DNA of 64,000 bases from Macrolepiota albuminosa (Eukaryota > Basidiomycota > Agaricomycetes > Agaricales > Agaricaceae). Made by a program: the position numbers and the translations under genes. The notes beneath the pieces were generated by a model. The model worked only from the letters and a program-made list of their open reading frames with translations, was not told the origin of the DNA and did no database searches. The DNA is taken from NCBI GenBank assembly GCA_027475525.1, contig JAMWFC010000005.1, positions 1,670,803 through 1,734,802 of the forward strand, in the 5' to 3' direction. Shown in pieces: positions 20,651 through 33,159 of this stretch (its first letter is position 1; the number at the start of each line of letters is the position of its first letter).

Positions 20651-20905
20651 TTGAAGCCCTCACTTGGGCTTTGTTTCCTGGATCTGCCTGGCACTTTCGA
20701 TGTTGGAGCACGAGTGAGTTATCACAGCCTCTCATCCTCTCCCTTTTTTAATTGTTTCACAAATTTGATTCTTTGACCCCAAAACAGGTACAGGAATCAA
20801 CAATCTTGACCAGGGAGCCATGTAGACCTCAATGAGGAGATAATTAAAACACACTGGTGCATGGGTGATGTAAGAAATTGGATTGGGATGTAGTGAGGAA
20901 GTGGT
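20650..20905 (+). repeat. Module M, downstream half
   Basis: GAAGCCCTCACTTGGGCTTTG through GAGGAGATAATTAAAACACAC. It has more C-to-T changes than the other copies. Confidence 0.65.
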
Positions 20906-21319
20906 GAAAAATTTTACCATGTTCTTGTTCATGTCTGTAACAGTTTGTCTAAAATGGGACCTATTGACTGTCTACCAGCTCCATCGATATCTACCTATTG
21001 TTTTTCTTTTGATGATTATTCATTCACTCACAAACACACTCCAATGCACTCGCTTTCCACAGATCTTTATTTGAATCTTCAATCATTTTCTTCTAAAATA
21101 TTGGAATAAAATAATTGATAGTTTCTAAGCTTATGTGTTGCCCTGCTCAGTATGAATTGCCTGAACAGATCTTGAATAGATAGATATACTTGGAAGAATG
21201 CTCTGAGATGTACAGCATGCTTGAAAGATAAATGTCAAATTATGGTAGTGTCCATTCATGTGACTACACAAATCTACAATTTACTCTCGACCATATCCAG
21301 GTCAAGGGCAGTATGCTGT
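20906..21319. other. 3' flank of ANK copy 2
   Basis: Homologous to 8691-9095 and 50790-51189. AT-rich, no gene. Confidence 0.5.
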
Positions 21320-24300
21320 TTACCAACTGTAATCTGCCACAAATGAGGAAAATTCTGAAACTTCCAAAACTTCCAAAACTTTCACAATACATTGATATTT
21401 CTGCAGTCTGGCCAAATCAAGAGCAGTATGCCCTCCTTTATCTGAGAAATAAAAGTTTGAAAAAATAGTGCCTAAACCAGATGCATTGCTCACCTTTGGT
21501 ATGAATATCTGCTTCATAATCAAGAAGAAGCTCAAGGAGGGCTTTTTTCCCTCTTGCAGCTGCTAAATGGAGAGGAGTCTGCCCATGCTCATCTGCAGCA
21601 ACATTATAAATTTTTCTTGGATACTTAATTAGATAGATATTTTACCTTGAGCATGCACATCTGCATTGTGCTGAAGAAGGAGCTCAACAATGTCTTTATG
21701 TTAAGCATCAATTGCCACATGCAATACAGTTTGTTGATTCTTGTCTGTAAAAACCTATATGTTTGTGTAATTACCAAGTATATCAAGCACTTCACCTTTA
21801 GCATGTATATCTGCATTGTATCCAAGAAGAACTTTGACAATCTCAAGTTCTTCATCTACAAATCCTGTAAATGGATTTGATACTGTCAAATGAAGTGCAG
21901 TCTGGTCATTTTTGTCTGCAACAATATGAACTCTACAAATCCTGTAAATGGATTTGATACTGTCAAATGAAGTGCAGTCTGGTCATTTTTGTCTGCAACA
22001 ATATGAACTCTCTTATAAAATCCAGGTTTTAGTGTACACTTTACCTTTAACATCTACATCTTCATTATACAGAAGAAGATGTTCAACAGCATTAAGATGT
22101 CCATTTTTTGCTGCAATGTGAAGTGCAGTTTGTTTTTTTTTGGTCTGCAGAAATAATTGTAATATAAACAGGCTATAGTAGGCACAAGTCTTACTTTTTA
22201 CATTGATATCTGCAATATATCTAAGAAGAAAGTTGACAGTCTCTTGATGCCCTGCCCATGCTGCCAAATGAAGAGCAGTCTGCCCATGTGTATCTGTGAG
22301 AATGGTGTAAGCTAAGTGAGTTTAATTCCAAAGATACCTCACCTTGGATGTGCACATCTGCATTCCAGCCAAGAAGAAGCTCAACAATATTTTTCTGCCC
22401 TTTCCATGCTGCTAAATGAAGAGGAGTCCACTCATTCTTGTCTGAAAACACACTTGATCAATTATAAAGTGGGTTTTACTTATGAGCACACACTTTTAGC
22501 ATTTATATCTGCATTCTTCTCAAGAAAAAGGTAAACAATGTTTTGATGCCCATTGCATGCTGCTACATGAAGTGCAGTTTGTCCATATGTATCTGTAAAA
22601 GCACTTTAATCAGTTTTTTAAAAGCTAACCCAGCAAGTACTGTACCTTTGGCATGTATATCTATATTGTATTGAAGTAAAACTTTTGTGATGCCTTCATG
22701 CCCTTCTGATCCTGCAAAGTAAAGAGCAGTTTGATCTTTATTATCTGGCAAAAAATTGTGAATTTTGCAAAAACACCTGATTTTAGCTCCTCACTTTTGA
22801 TATGAACATTTGCTTTTCTCTCAATCAAAAGTTTAACAGTCTTTTCATGTCCACTCTGAGCTGCTAAATGGAGTGGTGTCTGTTTAAATTTGTCTGAGGA
22901 GAGTTTGAGCCTGGTAAAAGTTGATTTTTAATAAGTTTCTCACCTTGTGCATCAATTTTTGCATCATATTCAAGGAGAAGCTTGACAACATCATTGTTTC
23001 CCTTTTCTGCTGCTAAAAAAAGTGCAGTCTGCCCATTTTCATCTGGAGGAATGGTATCAGCTCTGGAAAAACTGCTTACACAAGACACTCACTTGTGACA
23101 TGTACATCTACATTGTGCTTAAGCAGAAGTCTAACAGCCTCATTCTTGCCTTCTGTTACTGCTGGAAACAGTGCTTGAGATGCTTGATTTGGATGCCTCT
23201 TAAGGAGAAACTTCATTGAAACCATATACTCTGAAGCTGCGGCCAGATAAATTTGCTTGGTTATATCTGCAACCAGAACCAATTAGCACTTCATTATTAA
23301 AATAGACACAAACTATTGTTACCTGTTTTGCTCACATATATGTCCTGCCCAACAAAAACATGTATAGCATTCTGGCATTCTTGCCTTGCAGCTAAAATAA
23401 AAGCAGTTTCTCCCTTCTTATCTGCCATCAAATTTATCAGTACTACAAGGATATCATGCATATTCTGACAACATACTTGGTACATCTGGATTAGCACCAT
23501 TTTCATATAATAATTGCATCATTTCCCAATCCCCCTTCTTAAATCTATTCCGAAGTAGTGCATCTGTTGAAATTACAATAGTTAGACCTGTCATAATTTA
23601 TATCCTAATAATATGCTTACGAAGATCACATTTATTTGCTCCAAGGTCAAGCAAAACCTGAACCATTCCCTTGGCCCCATTAACTGCACCAAGTAAAAAC
23701 CGCCTTTTTTGTTCATCTTGACCAAAAATTGGTTGAAGTATATTATAGAAAGGAACAAAAAGAACAAGGACAGCAAGAATCTGACCAAATGTCCAGTTAT
23801 ATTCAACTGACCCCACTAGGTGCTTATTATCTGATATTATCCCTTCAGTCAAATATGATATCCAGATATCTATCAGGCCAATCATTGCTAATTGCACTAG
23901 CACTAGAGACCTGTTTTCATAGGCAGGAGAAGTTGACCAAGTGATGGGTTTAGCAAGGTTTAGAAAAGGAATTAGAAAAGTGAAGTAAAGCACAATGGCA
24001 AGTATTTTCCATATGCCTGATAAAAGTGGTGCCCCACAGATGACGATTGTTAGTCCTGATTGGAAAAGAGCTGAAAAACCAGATGTTGATAGCAGCTATC
24101 GATGATAAATGAAGAGAGCCGATGAAGATGACAGGACTCTTCAGCAGTATTGATAGCCATCCAGATTCAACATGGGCAGGATCCAGATTTCCAGTCTCTT
24201 GGTCCACCTCCAAGCTTTCATCCACATTTTCCTGACACCCAGATTCCTCGTGTGTTGCTCTCTCCTTGTTTACCAAAAAGCAGGAACCCTTCAAAGCCTC

Positions 24301-24738
24301 CATCACCCGACTAATCCACCAATACCAAGGCCTCCTAGCAACCCACTCAACATCATCCAGAGACCTGTCTTCATCCTGTTTCTGTTGTGGTGTGAGATGC
24401 GCTCTTCGGAATGCATATAGATAGAGATAGATGAACAGATTGATGTTGTTCATCCAGCTAAGGCCCACTAAAGTTGTAACATCGTAGCTTGTAATGGCGT
24501 GGTCCTTGTGAGCCTGGAAGGCGGCCGAGATGAGAGTGGCCAGAGCAGTGATGAGTATTGTAACGGACTGAGCCTCCAAGAATTTAAGCTCAGTAAATGT
24601 AACCTTGCCATCCGAAAGGGCTCTAACGGCTGTCACAAGACTGAGAATGCTCTGAATATAGACTGCAGCCCGTACACCAATGCCAGACATGTCCGGATTG
24701 GGGGTTATAGAACAAGCGACGTTCGATAGCGCAGACAT
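21320..24738 (-). pseudogene. Membrane-ANK family copy 2, multiply frameshifted
   Basis: Starts MSALSNVACSITPNPDMSG at 24738 and reaches a terminal-repeat TAA at 21320-21322. Same order of membrane exon and ANK exons as copy 5. Lesions: a deletion in the first exon near 24070 removes the RSSTFESSDLSF region and shifts the frame (two overlapping frames, 24738-23950 and 23993-23598); one extra A in the 11th exon's poly-A run (22131-22141); and a 77 bp tandem duplication in the 12th exon (21857-22010). The other exons still show good splice sites and open 33-residue repeats. A degraded member, unless errors are involved. Confidence 0.85.
21857..22010. repeat. 77 bp tandem duplication inside an ANK exon
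   Basis: TACAAATCCTGTAAATGGAT... occurs at 21857 and again at 21934, a period of 77 bp. The homologous exons in the other copies have a single copy. Confidence 0.9.
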
Positions 24739-25265
24739 AATCAGAAAAAGTGCGCTGAGAGGAGTTGAAGATTTTTTTGGGTGTTCAGAGCTGGTGGTGG
24801 TGAGACGTGAAGACCAGGTTGCGTGGTAAGATCAACAGTCTACGTTAGTTATACCACTTTTCTGTGGCAGTTCAATCATTATTAATCATCAGTGTCAAGT
24901 ATCGGAGTGTCAGGTTTCAAAGCTTCTTTTTCAAGTTTGACTTGTAGCCAACATCTCGTTGTAATCACGGAAAGTTGGAACGAAGAAAGAGACAAAGCGA
25001 AGTGTGAGACAGAAGTATACGCACGCGCCTATGAGGGTAAAGAGATTTCAATGAAGCGAGCGTGGAATCCATTTGAGTCATACTCCTGGATCACTTGCTG
25101 AGCGCTGATCAATCGTGTGCGATCATATGTGGGTTGGGAGTTATAAAGAGTACAATTCACACGAAGCACTCGAAACGCGCGCATCTGATGGGTGTACGCA
25201 AGGAGTCGAACTTGATGCACACGTGTCGCAGATGGAAAGTTTGGTTACTTTGGGGCTAACGAAAT
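24739..25265 (-). promoter_or_regulatory. Shared 5' region of ANK copy 2
   Basis: Corresponds to 43757-44290 (minus) and, in the other orientation, to 29150-29654 and 56760-57226. CpG-containing, in contrast to the CpG-poor ANK exons. Likely promoter and 5' UTR. No gene seen. Confidence 0.5.
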
Positions 25266-25349
25266 ACTTGCGCTTGAACCATACAAAGAATTGAAAGAAT
25301 TAAATGGTCCTGAGGCTAGTATTGAAAGCTAGGCTCACTTTCCTTCGAA

Positions 25350-25788
25350 GCTAGGACATCTGTCGAAGCGACGCCCCTCGTCTCCGCTCTCCTCCCCAAC
25401 ACCCAACACCCACTCACATCCTGAAACAACTCCGCGCGCTTTTCCGCGCCGCCGCGATGCGGCACATGTAATACGGGGCATGGGCCGCGGATGCACAGGG
25501 CGTCGACCGGTACATGTTCGGGCTCAAGCAGTGTGTGCGCAAAGACGAGGGCGAGGGCGTACCCGAGTTCCTGAACGACGCTGCGTTCGCCAAGTCGAGC
25601 TCAGCACGAGCCAGCTTAGCAGTCTGTTCTTTGATTGGTGGATACGTCGTGCCTGATGGCCTCTCGTAATCTTCGGTAGAAGAGACGCACGGAGGTGTTT
25701 AAGCATTATTTGGCGGAGGCTGATTAGGGATATGATGGAGGCTGCGCGTAAGGCGGATTCGGAGCAGGAGAAAAAGGGTAAGCTGTAA
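25350..25788 (+). pseudogene. CAT 3'-end pseudogene
   Basis: Aligns with CAT from about 15675 to its TAA, including CGCGCTTTTCCGCGCCGCCG, GCGTCGACCGG-ACATGTTCGG and GAGCAGGAGAAAAAGGGTAA. It contains a premature TAA in the CACATGTAATACGG segment and several deletions (for example around the SHWELSTSQ region). It is the most diverged CAT copy here. Confidence 0.85.
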
Positions 25789-25857
25789 AAAGAGAAATGA
25801 GTTAGACTTATAGACAAGCTCTTTGTCAATACTATCACGTGTTATGGCTTTCAAAAG

Positions 25858-27102
25858 GGTTGGGAGTTTCAAAATCCAGAATACTAAGAGATCGTGGACA
25901 TGGAGCCACTGATCTTTCAAGCGATATATTAGTTCAATAGGAGTACAACATAGTTGACCACAAAAATGAAGGGATACACATCTATCTATGTTGCGATATA
26001 GTCAACAAGAATAGAAAATGGAGAAAATTGTATTCAAAGGGTTCCGGAATTAAGTGTCAGTGAGCAAATCAGTACCAAAGTCTCCAAGAGTCTTATAGAC
26101 CTCTCAGAGAAGTAATCTTCACGATTTTAGAACATCCTGACGTGTGAGGCATGAGATACAAGAAACAAGGTATTTGAGCGTGACTTACTATTGATTTGAT
26201 TCAAAGTCCGCTCAACGCGTCGCGTCGCGTTTCGTTTAATCAAGTATTCATGCCTCCTCGTCACAAAGCTTCTGTCAAGACCTCTTCTCAGCAAAGTAGC
26301 ATCAGTCCTGAAGTTGAAAATTACTCTAAATGCTCATTTCGATGCCAACCCCACCTTGCGTGAAAATCCAAGATATGAAGGCATTTTCAATCAGACACGA
26401 CGTCGGCCTACTGCACAGGCTGGAGAGGAGGCTTCAAACCTCAATATAGCACCTACAGCTGGGCCTACCTCTGCACCACCACAGACTCTCAGACCCTCAC
26501 CACCAAGCCCGCTGTCTTCAAACATTGTCAATCATGTCTGTCAACCGTTATATGTGGCTCGACAACAGCCAATCTACCCACCTCTGCACATGCCCGCACC
26601 ATGCTTCTCAAATACACACACCCCCTCCACCCTTCTATCATCCTCATCTTGATGTACCACATTTGTTTCGATGTACCGCATTTGTTTCGCTCACCATCTC
26701 GTATCTTGCAAATCTTGACCTGTATAATTTTGTAAGACAATATTTAGTTATGCATACTTGATAATTTCTCTACTTACTCTTTGAATATATATCTTGAGTT
26801 ACATCTTGGATTGGGAGTGCGACGGAAAAGCAATTCGACCGTGTGCTCAATTGCCGTAGCGGAGTTGAAATTTCCCCTATGAGTCAGCGTTATGATGTGT
26901 GACAAAAGTTTTGAAACTCCCAACTTTTGGGACACGCCCTACCGGCATCGTCCCGACACAACAACACGTCCACCATTCTCAAATCTGGTCTGGGAGTGTC
27001 TTGTTCGAAATTTATCGCACCGACTACAGAAGTCCGATTGAAATAGAGTATTGTCGATGTCTCTTAATTTACAAATTGGTAAAATTTTTGAAACTCCCAA
27101 CC
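25858..27102. mobile_element. Candidate non-autonomous element with 17 bp TIRs
   Basis: GGTTGGGAGTTTCAAAA at 25858-25874 is the exact reverse complement of 27086-27102. A third, inverted core copy lies at 26909-26923. The inverted copies bracket about 1.2 kb containing a short open region at 26249-26652. No target duplication is obvious, so the exact ends and the mobile nature are uncertain. Confidence 0.4.
26249..26652 (+). CDS. Possible small Pro/Ser-rich protein, probably broken
   Basis: ATG at 26249 opens MPPRHKASVKTSSQQSS, typical of a basic N-terminus, but runs to a TGA at about 26356. A second frame from about 26314 (NAHFDANPTLRENPRYEGIF...) stays open to 26652 and is Pro/Thr/Ser-rich. 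A frameshift or unseen intron near 26315-26355 would join them. Not recognised. It lies within the candidate TIR element. Confidence 0.25.
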
Positions 27103-27141
27103 AACGATAGTATACCAAAAAAGATAGAACTTTATCGCGTT

Positions 27142-27620
27142 GTCTTCTGAGCTTGCCCTCCCTCTTTCAACAACGCTCGCTTTCCCACACTCGTTCGTGG
27201 ACCTCCAAATCCTACACGACCCCTCCCCCTCCTCCTCGCAAGCGCGTGCGTGTCCTCCCTCCTTCCAATGGGTGACCGGTGACCTCGTACCACCAACTCA
27301 ACACCCTCTCCCCATGCCGGGTCTCCATGCGCCTCACGCAGTATGCTCGCTCGATGCATAGGAGATACACCTTCAAAGCTTCAGGCTTCAAAGGCGGAAG
27401 GAGATCTAGAAGAGACACTCTCCAGCTCCATCGACCTTGCCTCGCAAGGGCCCGTGGGTATCCACTACACCATACTACACCAGCATCCCTTTCCACGAGG
27501 CTCTCAGAGTACGGCACGGATATGTCAAGATTCCAAGAGTTCTGTTCTTCAGCTTCATGCATAAAGCCTTGGCCGATTTACCAACATTACCACCGCCTGG
27601 ATACTCGCTGAACGTGATGT
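27142..27620 (+). repeat. Module P, diverged copy
   Basis: GAGCTTGCCCTCCCTCTTTC through GTGATGTACTAA, homologous to 12745-13220 and 54785-55258. In this copy the frame HEALRVRHGYVKIPRVLFFSF...SLNVMY is continuous over about 60 residues to a stop at 27623-27625. Confidence 0.6.
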
Positions 27621-27699
27621 ACTAACAAGCTCATGCTGCCGTGCGTACATCGGCCCAGACACTCTCAATGGACACGGACATGGACTTGGACATGCGCAC

Positions 27700-28565
27700 G
27701 ATTCCCGACTATATACATCGAGTCCTTCTCAGCTGCAAATCACTCATATAATCTATCAATGTCGTACCCTCCCCTCTCCTCCTCTCCGCCCGCACACACC
27801 AACCCAACGACTTATCTCGCCCGTCCTGACACCTCATTTCGTGCCAACATGCTCGCTCTGACGAGCTCCTCGACGGCCTGCCTCTACAAGCTCGCTCGCA
27901 TCCAAAGGACAGCACAAGGCCTTCGGCGTCCAAAAGCCCACCTCGCGGAATCAACAAAACCACTTCGCGGAATCAGCAAAACCCACACGCGGCTGCCGCC
28001 AAGACAATCTCCATATGCGAATCATTGTAATCTCAAGAAAAAATCCAAGCACAACTGTACATTCCTCTCCTCCACGTGGCTATCAAACACTTGTTTCTTT
28101 CTCTTCAGAACCGTCCCCGCTGGGAGACGCGGTCAAGGCTTGGCGTCCAAGTTTGTCTTGGAATGGATGTGGCAGGTGGGGTACAGCCTTGTACGTGATC
28201 AACATGTTGTGATGATATGGGCTGTTAATGGTTTCAAGGATGTGAGAAGGGGCAGCAGTGCTTTCACAACGCGGAAAATGAATCTGAGGGGAAACCTGGA
28301 GACGGAGCAACCCGTGTTGGACTGGATACCTTTGGAACCACAAACCACGGGGGATGCCAAAGCCCTCACTTAGGCTTTGTTCCTTGATCTGCCTGGCACT
28401 TTCAATGTCGGAGCACGAGTGAGTTATTACAGCCTCTCGTCCTCTCTCTTTTTTAATTGTTCCGCAAGTTCGACTCTTTGACCCCGAAACAGGTACAGGA
28501 ATCATCAATCTCAACCAGGGAGTTACGCACACCTCAATGAGGAGATAATTGAAAAACGGTGGTGC
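27700..28565 (+). repeat. Module M, long copy
   Basis: Contains both halves. One frame is open from 27633 to 28373 and includes LARIQRTAQGLRR, KFVLEWMWQVGYSLV and WAVNGFKDVRRGSSAF, but its 5' part is shared non-coding-looking repeat. It may be the least damaged remnant of an unknown gene. Confidence 0.55.
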
Positions 28566-29654
28566 GTGTGCTTGCAAGATACTTATGACAAAGTCTTGCT
28601 AGTGTACGCGATCTATTTTACCGGACATGAAGTATTTACGTCGAAGATGCCTCGTTTAATTGACCCGATGTAAAGCTTTTGCACACTTTGCGTTCCAACG
28701 TCCGGCCTAACGTCCCATGGATGTACCTGGAAGCTCCGGCCATATGTTACGAATGGTGTAGAGTTAGATGGAGTTTGGGTGGCCTCAAGAAGACTCGACA
28801 AACAAACTGGGGAGTCCGGCTTTTATTTCTCCGTCGCATATGCCATTGTCGCTTTTGAAGAGTCGTACTGTGCGTATAGGATTTCCTTCTAACGAAGGAC
28901 TTCTCTCTTCTCTCCGACTAGGAACAAGACTTTTCTTGGCCATTTTTGTGGCTCGTAGCATGTAAACTAACACACAGCGCTTCATATGGCTTGTCTGTGT
29001 CCGATGATGCAAACCGCCGCTTGCAAGAAGGATACCTACATGCATATGACCATTAGTGTTCCAGCGTGAATGTTCAGTATACGAACTCTAGCTTCTAATA
29101 CCTGCCTTTCTCAGCACCATGGACTTTCAATTTCTTGTCTGGGTTGAAGCGCAACTAATTCATTTTGTTCCACAAAGTGGCTAAACTTTCTCTCTGCGGA
29201 CACAAACAGTTCGGACACCATAAGATGTGCGTTTTTCCGGTACCTCATGTGAATTGTCCCTTCTTCAGCTGCCCTCCGAACACATATGATCGATCGGCAA
29301 CTGATCCAGAGCATGCGCATGAACAAGAGAATCGCATTCCACGCTAGCCTCATTGACATCTCTCGATTACACCCTCAGATGCGCGTGCATATGCTTCTGC
29401 CTCATATCCACTCTGATGTTGTCTCTGTCCTCGTTCTGACGTTCTGTGATTACGCACTTAAACTTGGGTACCGGAACATCTTCGGTAGAAAAAGAAGCTT
29501 TGGAACCGACACTCCCATGCTTGACAATTAAACTGCGACAGAAAAGTGGTATGCTGATGGTAGATTGTTGATCTTACCACGCAACCTGCCCTTGTCGTCT
29601 CGCCACCATCTCTGAAAATCCTTCAACTCCCCTCAGCGTACACCTTTTCTGATC
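28566..29654 (+). promoter_or_regulatory. Shared 5' region of ANK copy 3
   Basis: About 1.1 kb nearly identical to 56190-57226 and homologous, in reverse, to 43757-44880. CpG-containing. It includes the shared box just before the ATG (AACTCCCCTCAGCGTACACC...GATC). Short frames here are not conserved between copies. Confidence 0.55.
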
Positions 29655-32600
29655 ATGTCTGCGTCATCGAGCACCGCTTGTTCTATAACGTCCAATCCAG
29701 ACATATCTGGCATCGGTGTACGAGTTGCAGTCTATGTTCAGAATTTTCTCAGCTTTGTGCCAGCAGTCGCAGCCCTTAGGGACGGCAAGGTTACATTTAC
29801 TGAGCTTGAAAGCTTGGAGGCTCAGTCCACTGCCATACTCATCACTGCTCTGGCCATTCTCATCTCGACTATCATCCAGGCTCACAGAGACAACGGCATT
29901 ACAAATTATCATGCTTCAATTGTACTGAACCTTAGCTGGATGAACAATACCAATATGTTCATCTATCTCTTTCTATATGCATTCCGAAGAGCACATCTCA
30001 CACCACAACAGAGAAAGGATGAAGATGGATCCCTGAAAGATGTTGAGTGGGTTGCTAGAAGGCCTCGCCGTTGGTGCCTTAGTTGGGCGATGAAGGCCTT
30101 GAAGGGTCTCTACTTTTCAGTAAAAAAGGAGGGAGCAAAGAACAAACCACACGAGAAGGAAATTTTGTGTCAGGAAAACATCCTGGAGGTGGACCAAGAG
30201 AATGGAAATCTGGATTCGAGGGTCCATGGAGGTCAAATGAAACAACCACTTCAGCAGATGCTATGGACTGAGACAAAAATATTGCTGAAGAACCCTGTCA
30301 TCATCATTGGCTCTTTGCATTTAACATTCATGGCTGCTATTGGCATCTGGTTTTGGAGCCATCCATCCACTTTTGGAAGCTCAGATCCATGCTTTTTATC
30401 AAAAGTAACCATTGTTATCTTGGGTATAGAGGTGCCACTTGGATCAGGTCCATTGAGAACATGGTCCATTTTAGTTTACAGCATTTTATTACCTCCATTT
30501 CTAAACCTCATCATACCCACATTCTTCTTTGCAGCTTTTCTTCTCTTCAAAGGCAAAAGTCAAGGATACTTTATTGAACAATATCAAGTAATAATGGGAT
30601 TAGCAAGTCTTGGCCTGATTGAAGCTATAATGCTCATTGATACTGAAGTAACCTTGGCAAGAAATAGGCACCTGGTTGAGTCAGGAGAAAATAGCTGGAC
30701 ATTTGGTCAGACTCTTGCTCTCCTTGTTCTTCTTGTCCCTTCCCGTGATCTACTTCAATCAATCTTTGATCAAGGTGCTCGAAAACAAAGAAGGCGTCTT
30801 TTTCTTAGTGCAGTCAATGGGGCTAAGGGAATGGTCCAGGTTTTGCTTGACCTTGGAGCAGATAAACGTGATCTTAGTAAGCATATTATTAGAATATAAA
30901 TCATAACAGGTCTAATTATTGTAATTTAAACAGATGCACTACTTCGGAATAGATCTAAAGAGGGAGATTGGGAAATGATGAAACTATTATATGAAAATGG
31001 TGCCAATCCAGATGAACCAAGTATGTTGTCAGCATATGCATGACATCTAGTACTAATAAATTGATGGCAGACCAGGATGGAGAAACTGCCTATGTTTTAG
31101 CCACAAGGCAGGAACACAAAAATGCTATACATGTCTTTGTTGGGCAGGACATACATGTGAACAAAACAGGTTATGTATATTTTGCATCCATTTTCATAAT
31201 AAGTCCTAATTGGTTCTGGTTACAGATATAGATAGGCAAATTTATCTGGCTGCAGCATTAAAGTATACAGTTTCAACCAAGTTTCTCCTTCAAAATCATG
31301 CAAGTAAGGTGGGAAAAGAGAAAAAAGAGTCTCTAGCACTTCATCTTGCAGTAATGGAAGGTGTGAATAACACTGTCAGATTTCTGCTTGAGCACAATGT
31401 AGATTTCCATGTCAAGGGTGATGTATATTGTGTAAGCAATCTTTACAAAGCTGATACCATTCCTGTAGATAAAGATGGGCAGACTGCACTTTTTTTAGCA
31501 GCAAGGAAGGGAAATAATGATGTTGTCAACCTTCTCCTTGAATATGGTGCAGAAATTGATGCGCAAGGTGAGGTACTTCTTAAAATCAACTTCTACAATG
31601 CTCAAACTCTTCCAGACAACTTTGGAAGGGCACCACTTCATTCAGCAGCACAGAGTGGACATGAGAATACTGTCAAGCTACTTCTTCAGCAACAAGCAAA
31701 TGTAGATATTAAAAGTGAGGTGTCAAAACCAGGTATTTTGCAGAATTAACAATGTCTTGCCAGATAATTGGAATGAAACTGCTCTTCACATTGCAGGATC
31801 AGAAGGGCATGAAGGCATTGCCAAGGTTCTACTCCAATATGTAGATATACATGCTGAAAGTGGGTAATTGTTAGGTCAGCTTTTGGAGGACTGATTAAAC
31901 TGCTTTTTCAGACATATATGGACAAACTGTACTTCATCGAGCAGCATATAATGGGCATGAAAATATTGTTCACCTTTTTCTTAAGAAAAATGCAGATATA
32001 AATGCCAAAGGTGTGCTCATGAGTAAAACCCACTTTAGAACCTGATCATGTTTTTTTTTTCAGATGAGAAGCAGCAGACTCCTCTTCATTTAGCAGCATG
32101 GAAAGGGAAAAAAAGTACTGTAGAGCTTCTTCTTGATTGGAATGCAAATGTGCATGTTCAAGGTAAGGTGTTTTTGAAATTAATTTCTGTTTAGCTTATA
32201 GCATTTTCACAGATGTGAATGGGCAAACTGCTCTCCATTTGGCAGCATCTGAAGGGCATCAAGAAAATGTCAACCTTCTTCTTGGACATAAAGTAGATAT
32301 TAATGTAAAAAGTGAGATTTGTGTCTATTGTAGCATGCTTGTATATCACAATTATTCTACAGACAAAGAAGGACAAACTGCACTCCATGTTGCAGCAAAA
32401 AAAGGGCATCTTAATAGTGTCAAACTTCTTCTTTTGTATAATGCAGATGTGGATGTCGAAGGTAAAGTATACATCAAAATCTAGATTTTATAGAAGAGTT
32501 TATGTTCTTGCAGACAAAAATGAACAGACTGCACTTCATTTGACAGTACCAAATCCATTCATGGGGTTTGTAGATGAAGAGCCTGAAATTGTCAAAATTC

Positions 32601-33090
32601 TTCTTGAGTACAATGCAGATATACATGCTAAAGGTGAAGTGCTTGATATACTTGGTAATTACACAAACATATGAGTTTTTACAGACAAGAATCAACAAAC
32701 TGTATTGCATGTAGCAACTGATGCTGGACATAAAGACATTGTTGAGCTCCTTCTTCAGCACAATGCAGATGTGCATGCTCAAGGTAAAGTATCTATCTGA
32801 TCAAGTATTACAGAAAAATTAATAATGTTGCTGCAGATAAGCATGGGCAGACTCCTCTTCATTTAGCAGCTGCAAAAGGGAAAAAAGCTATTCTTGAGCT
32901 TTTTTTAGAACATAAAGCAGATATGCATACCAAAGGTGAGCAATGCATTTAGTTTAGGCATCATTTTTTTTCAAACTTTGATTTCTCAGATAAAGAAGGG
33001 CACACTGCCTTTGATTTGGCCAGACTGCAAAAATATCAATATATTGTGGATGTTTTTGAAAATTATTCGAATAACTGTGCACATAAATAG
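29655..33090 (+). CDS. Polytopic membrane protein with ~16 ankyrin repeats (copy 3)
   Basis: Fifteen-exon model giving 902 residues, all introns GT-AG and phase 1: 29655-30876, 30934-31020, 31071-31169, 31226-31417, 31469-31567, 31616-31714, 31764-31859, 31912-32010, 32064-32162, 32213-32311, 32363-32461, 32514-32633, 32685-32783, 32837-32935, 32990-33090. Residues 1-407 begin with the NPDISGIGVRVAVYVQNF motif of a mushroom-specific membrane family. They carry about seven hydrophobic segments (roughly 22-43, 58-77, 90-112, 213-234, 270-300, 318-336, 352-372) with a charged cytosol-like loop at 115-205. ANK repeats begin near residue 380 (AVNGAKGMVQVLLDLGAD). Most exons then encode exactly one 33-residue repeat with the D-x-x-G-x-T-x-L-H-x-A signature. 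The function is unknown; the layout recalls sensor or channel proteins with cytosolic ANK arrays. No lesions seen. Confidence 0.85.
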
Positions 33091-33159
33091 GAGTAAATTG
33101 GCATTAATATTTTTCCTCTATTTATTATAAGTTTCAGTTGATGAACAGCATACTGCCCT
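33091..33159. other. 3' flank of ANK copy 3
   Basis: Same as 60649-60710 in the sister copy. It ends in AACAGCATACTGCCCT, the left target duplication of the retroposon. Confidence 0.5.

Noticed and set aside
27633..28373. 246-codon open frame through module M
   Set aside because: Its 5' part covers repeat text that is broken in every other copy and contains low-complexity residues; I treat it as a chance frame over a gene remnant.
30083..30577. Plus-strand and minus-strand frames inside the ANK first exon
   Set aside because: Shadows of the membrane-domain frame, which is the only one conserved in all copies.
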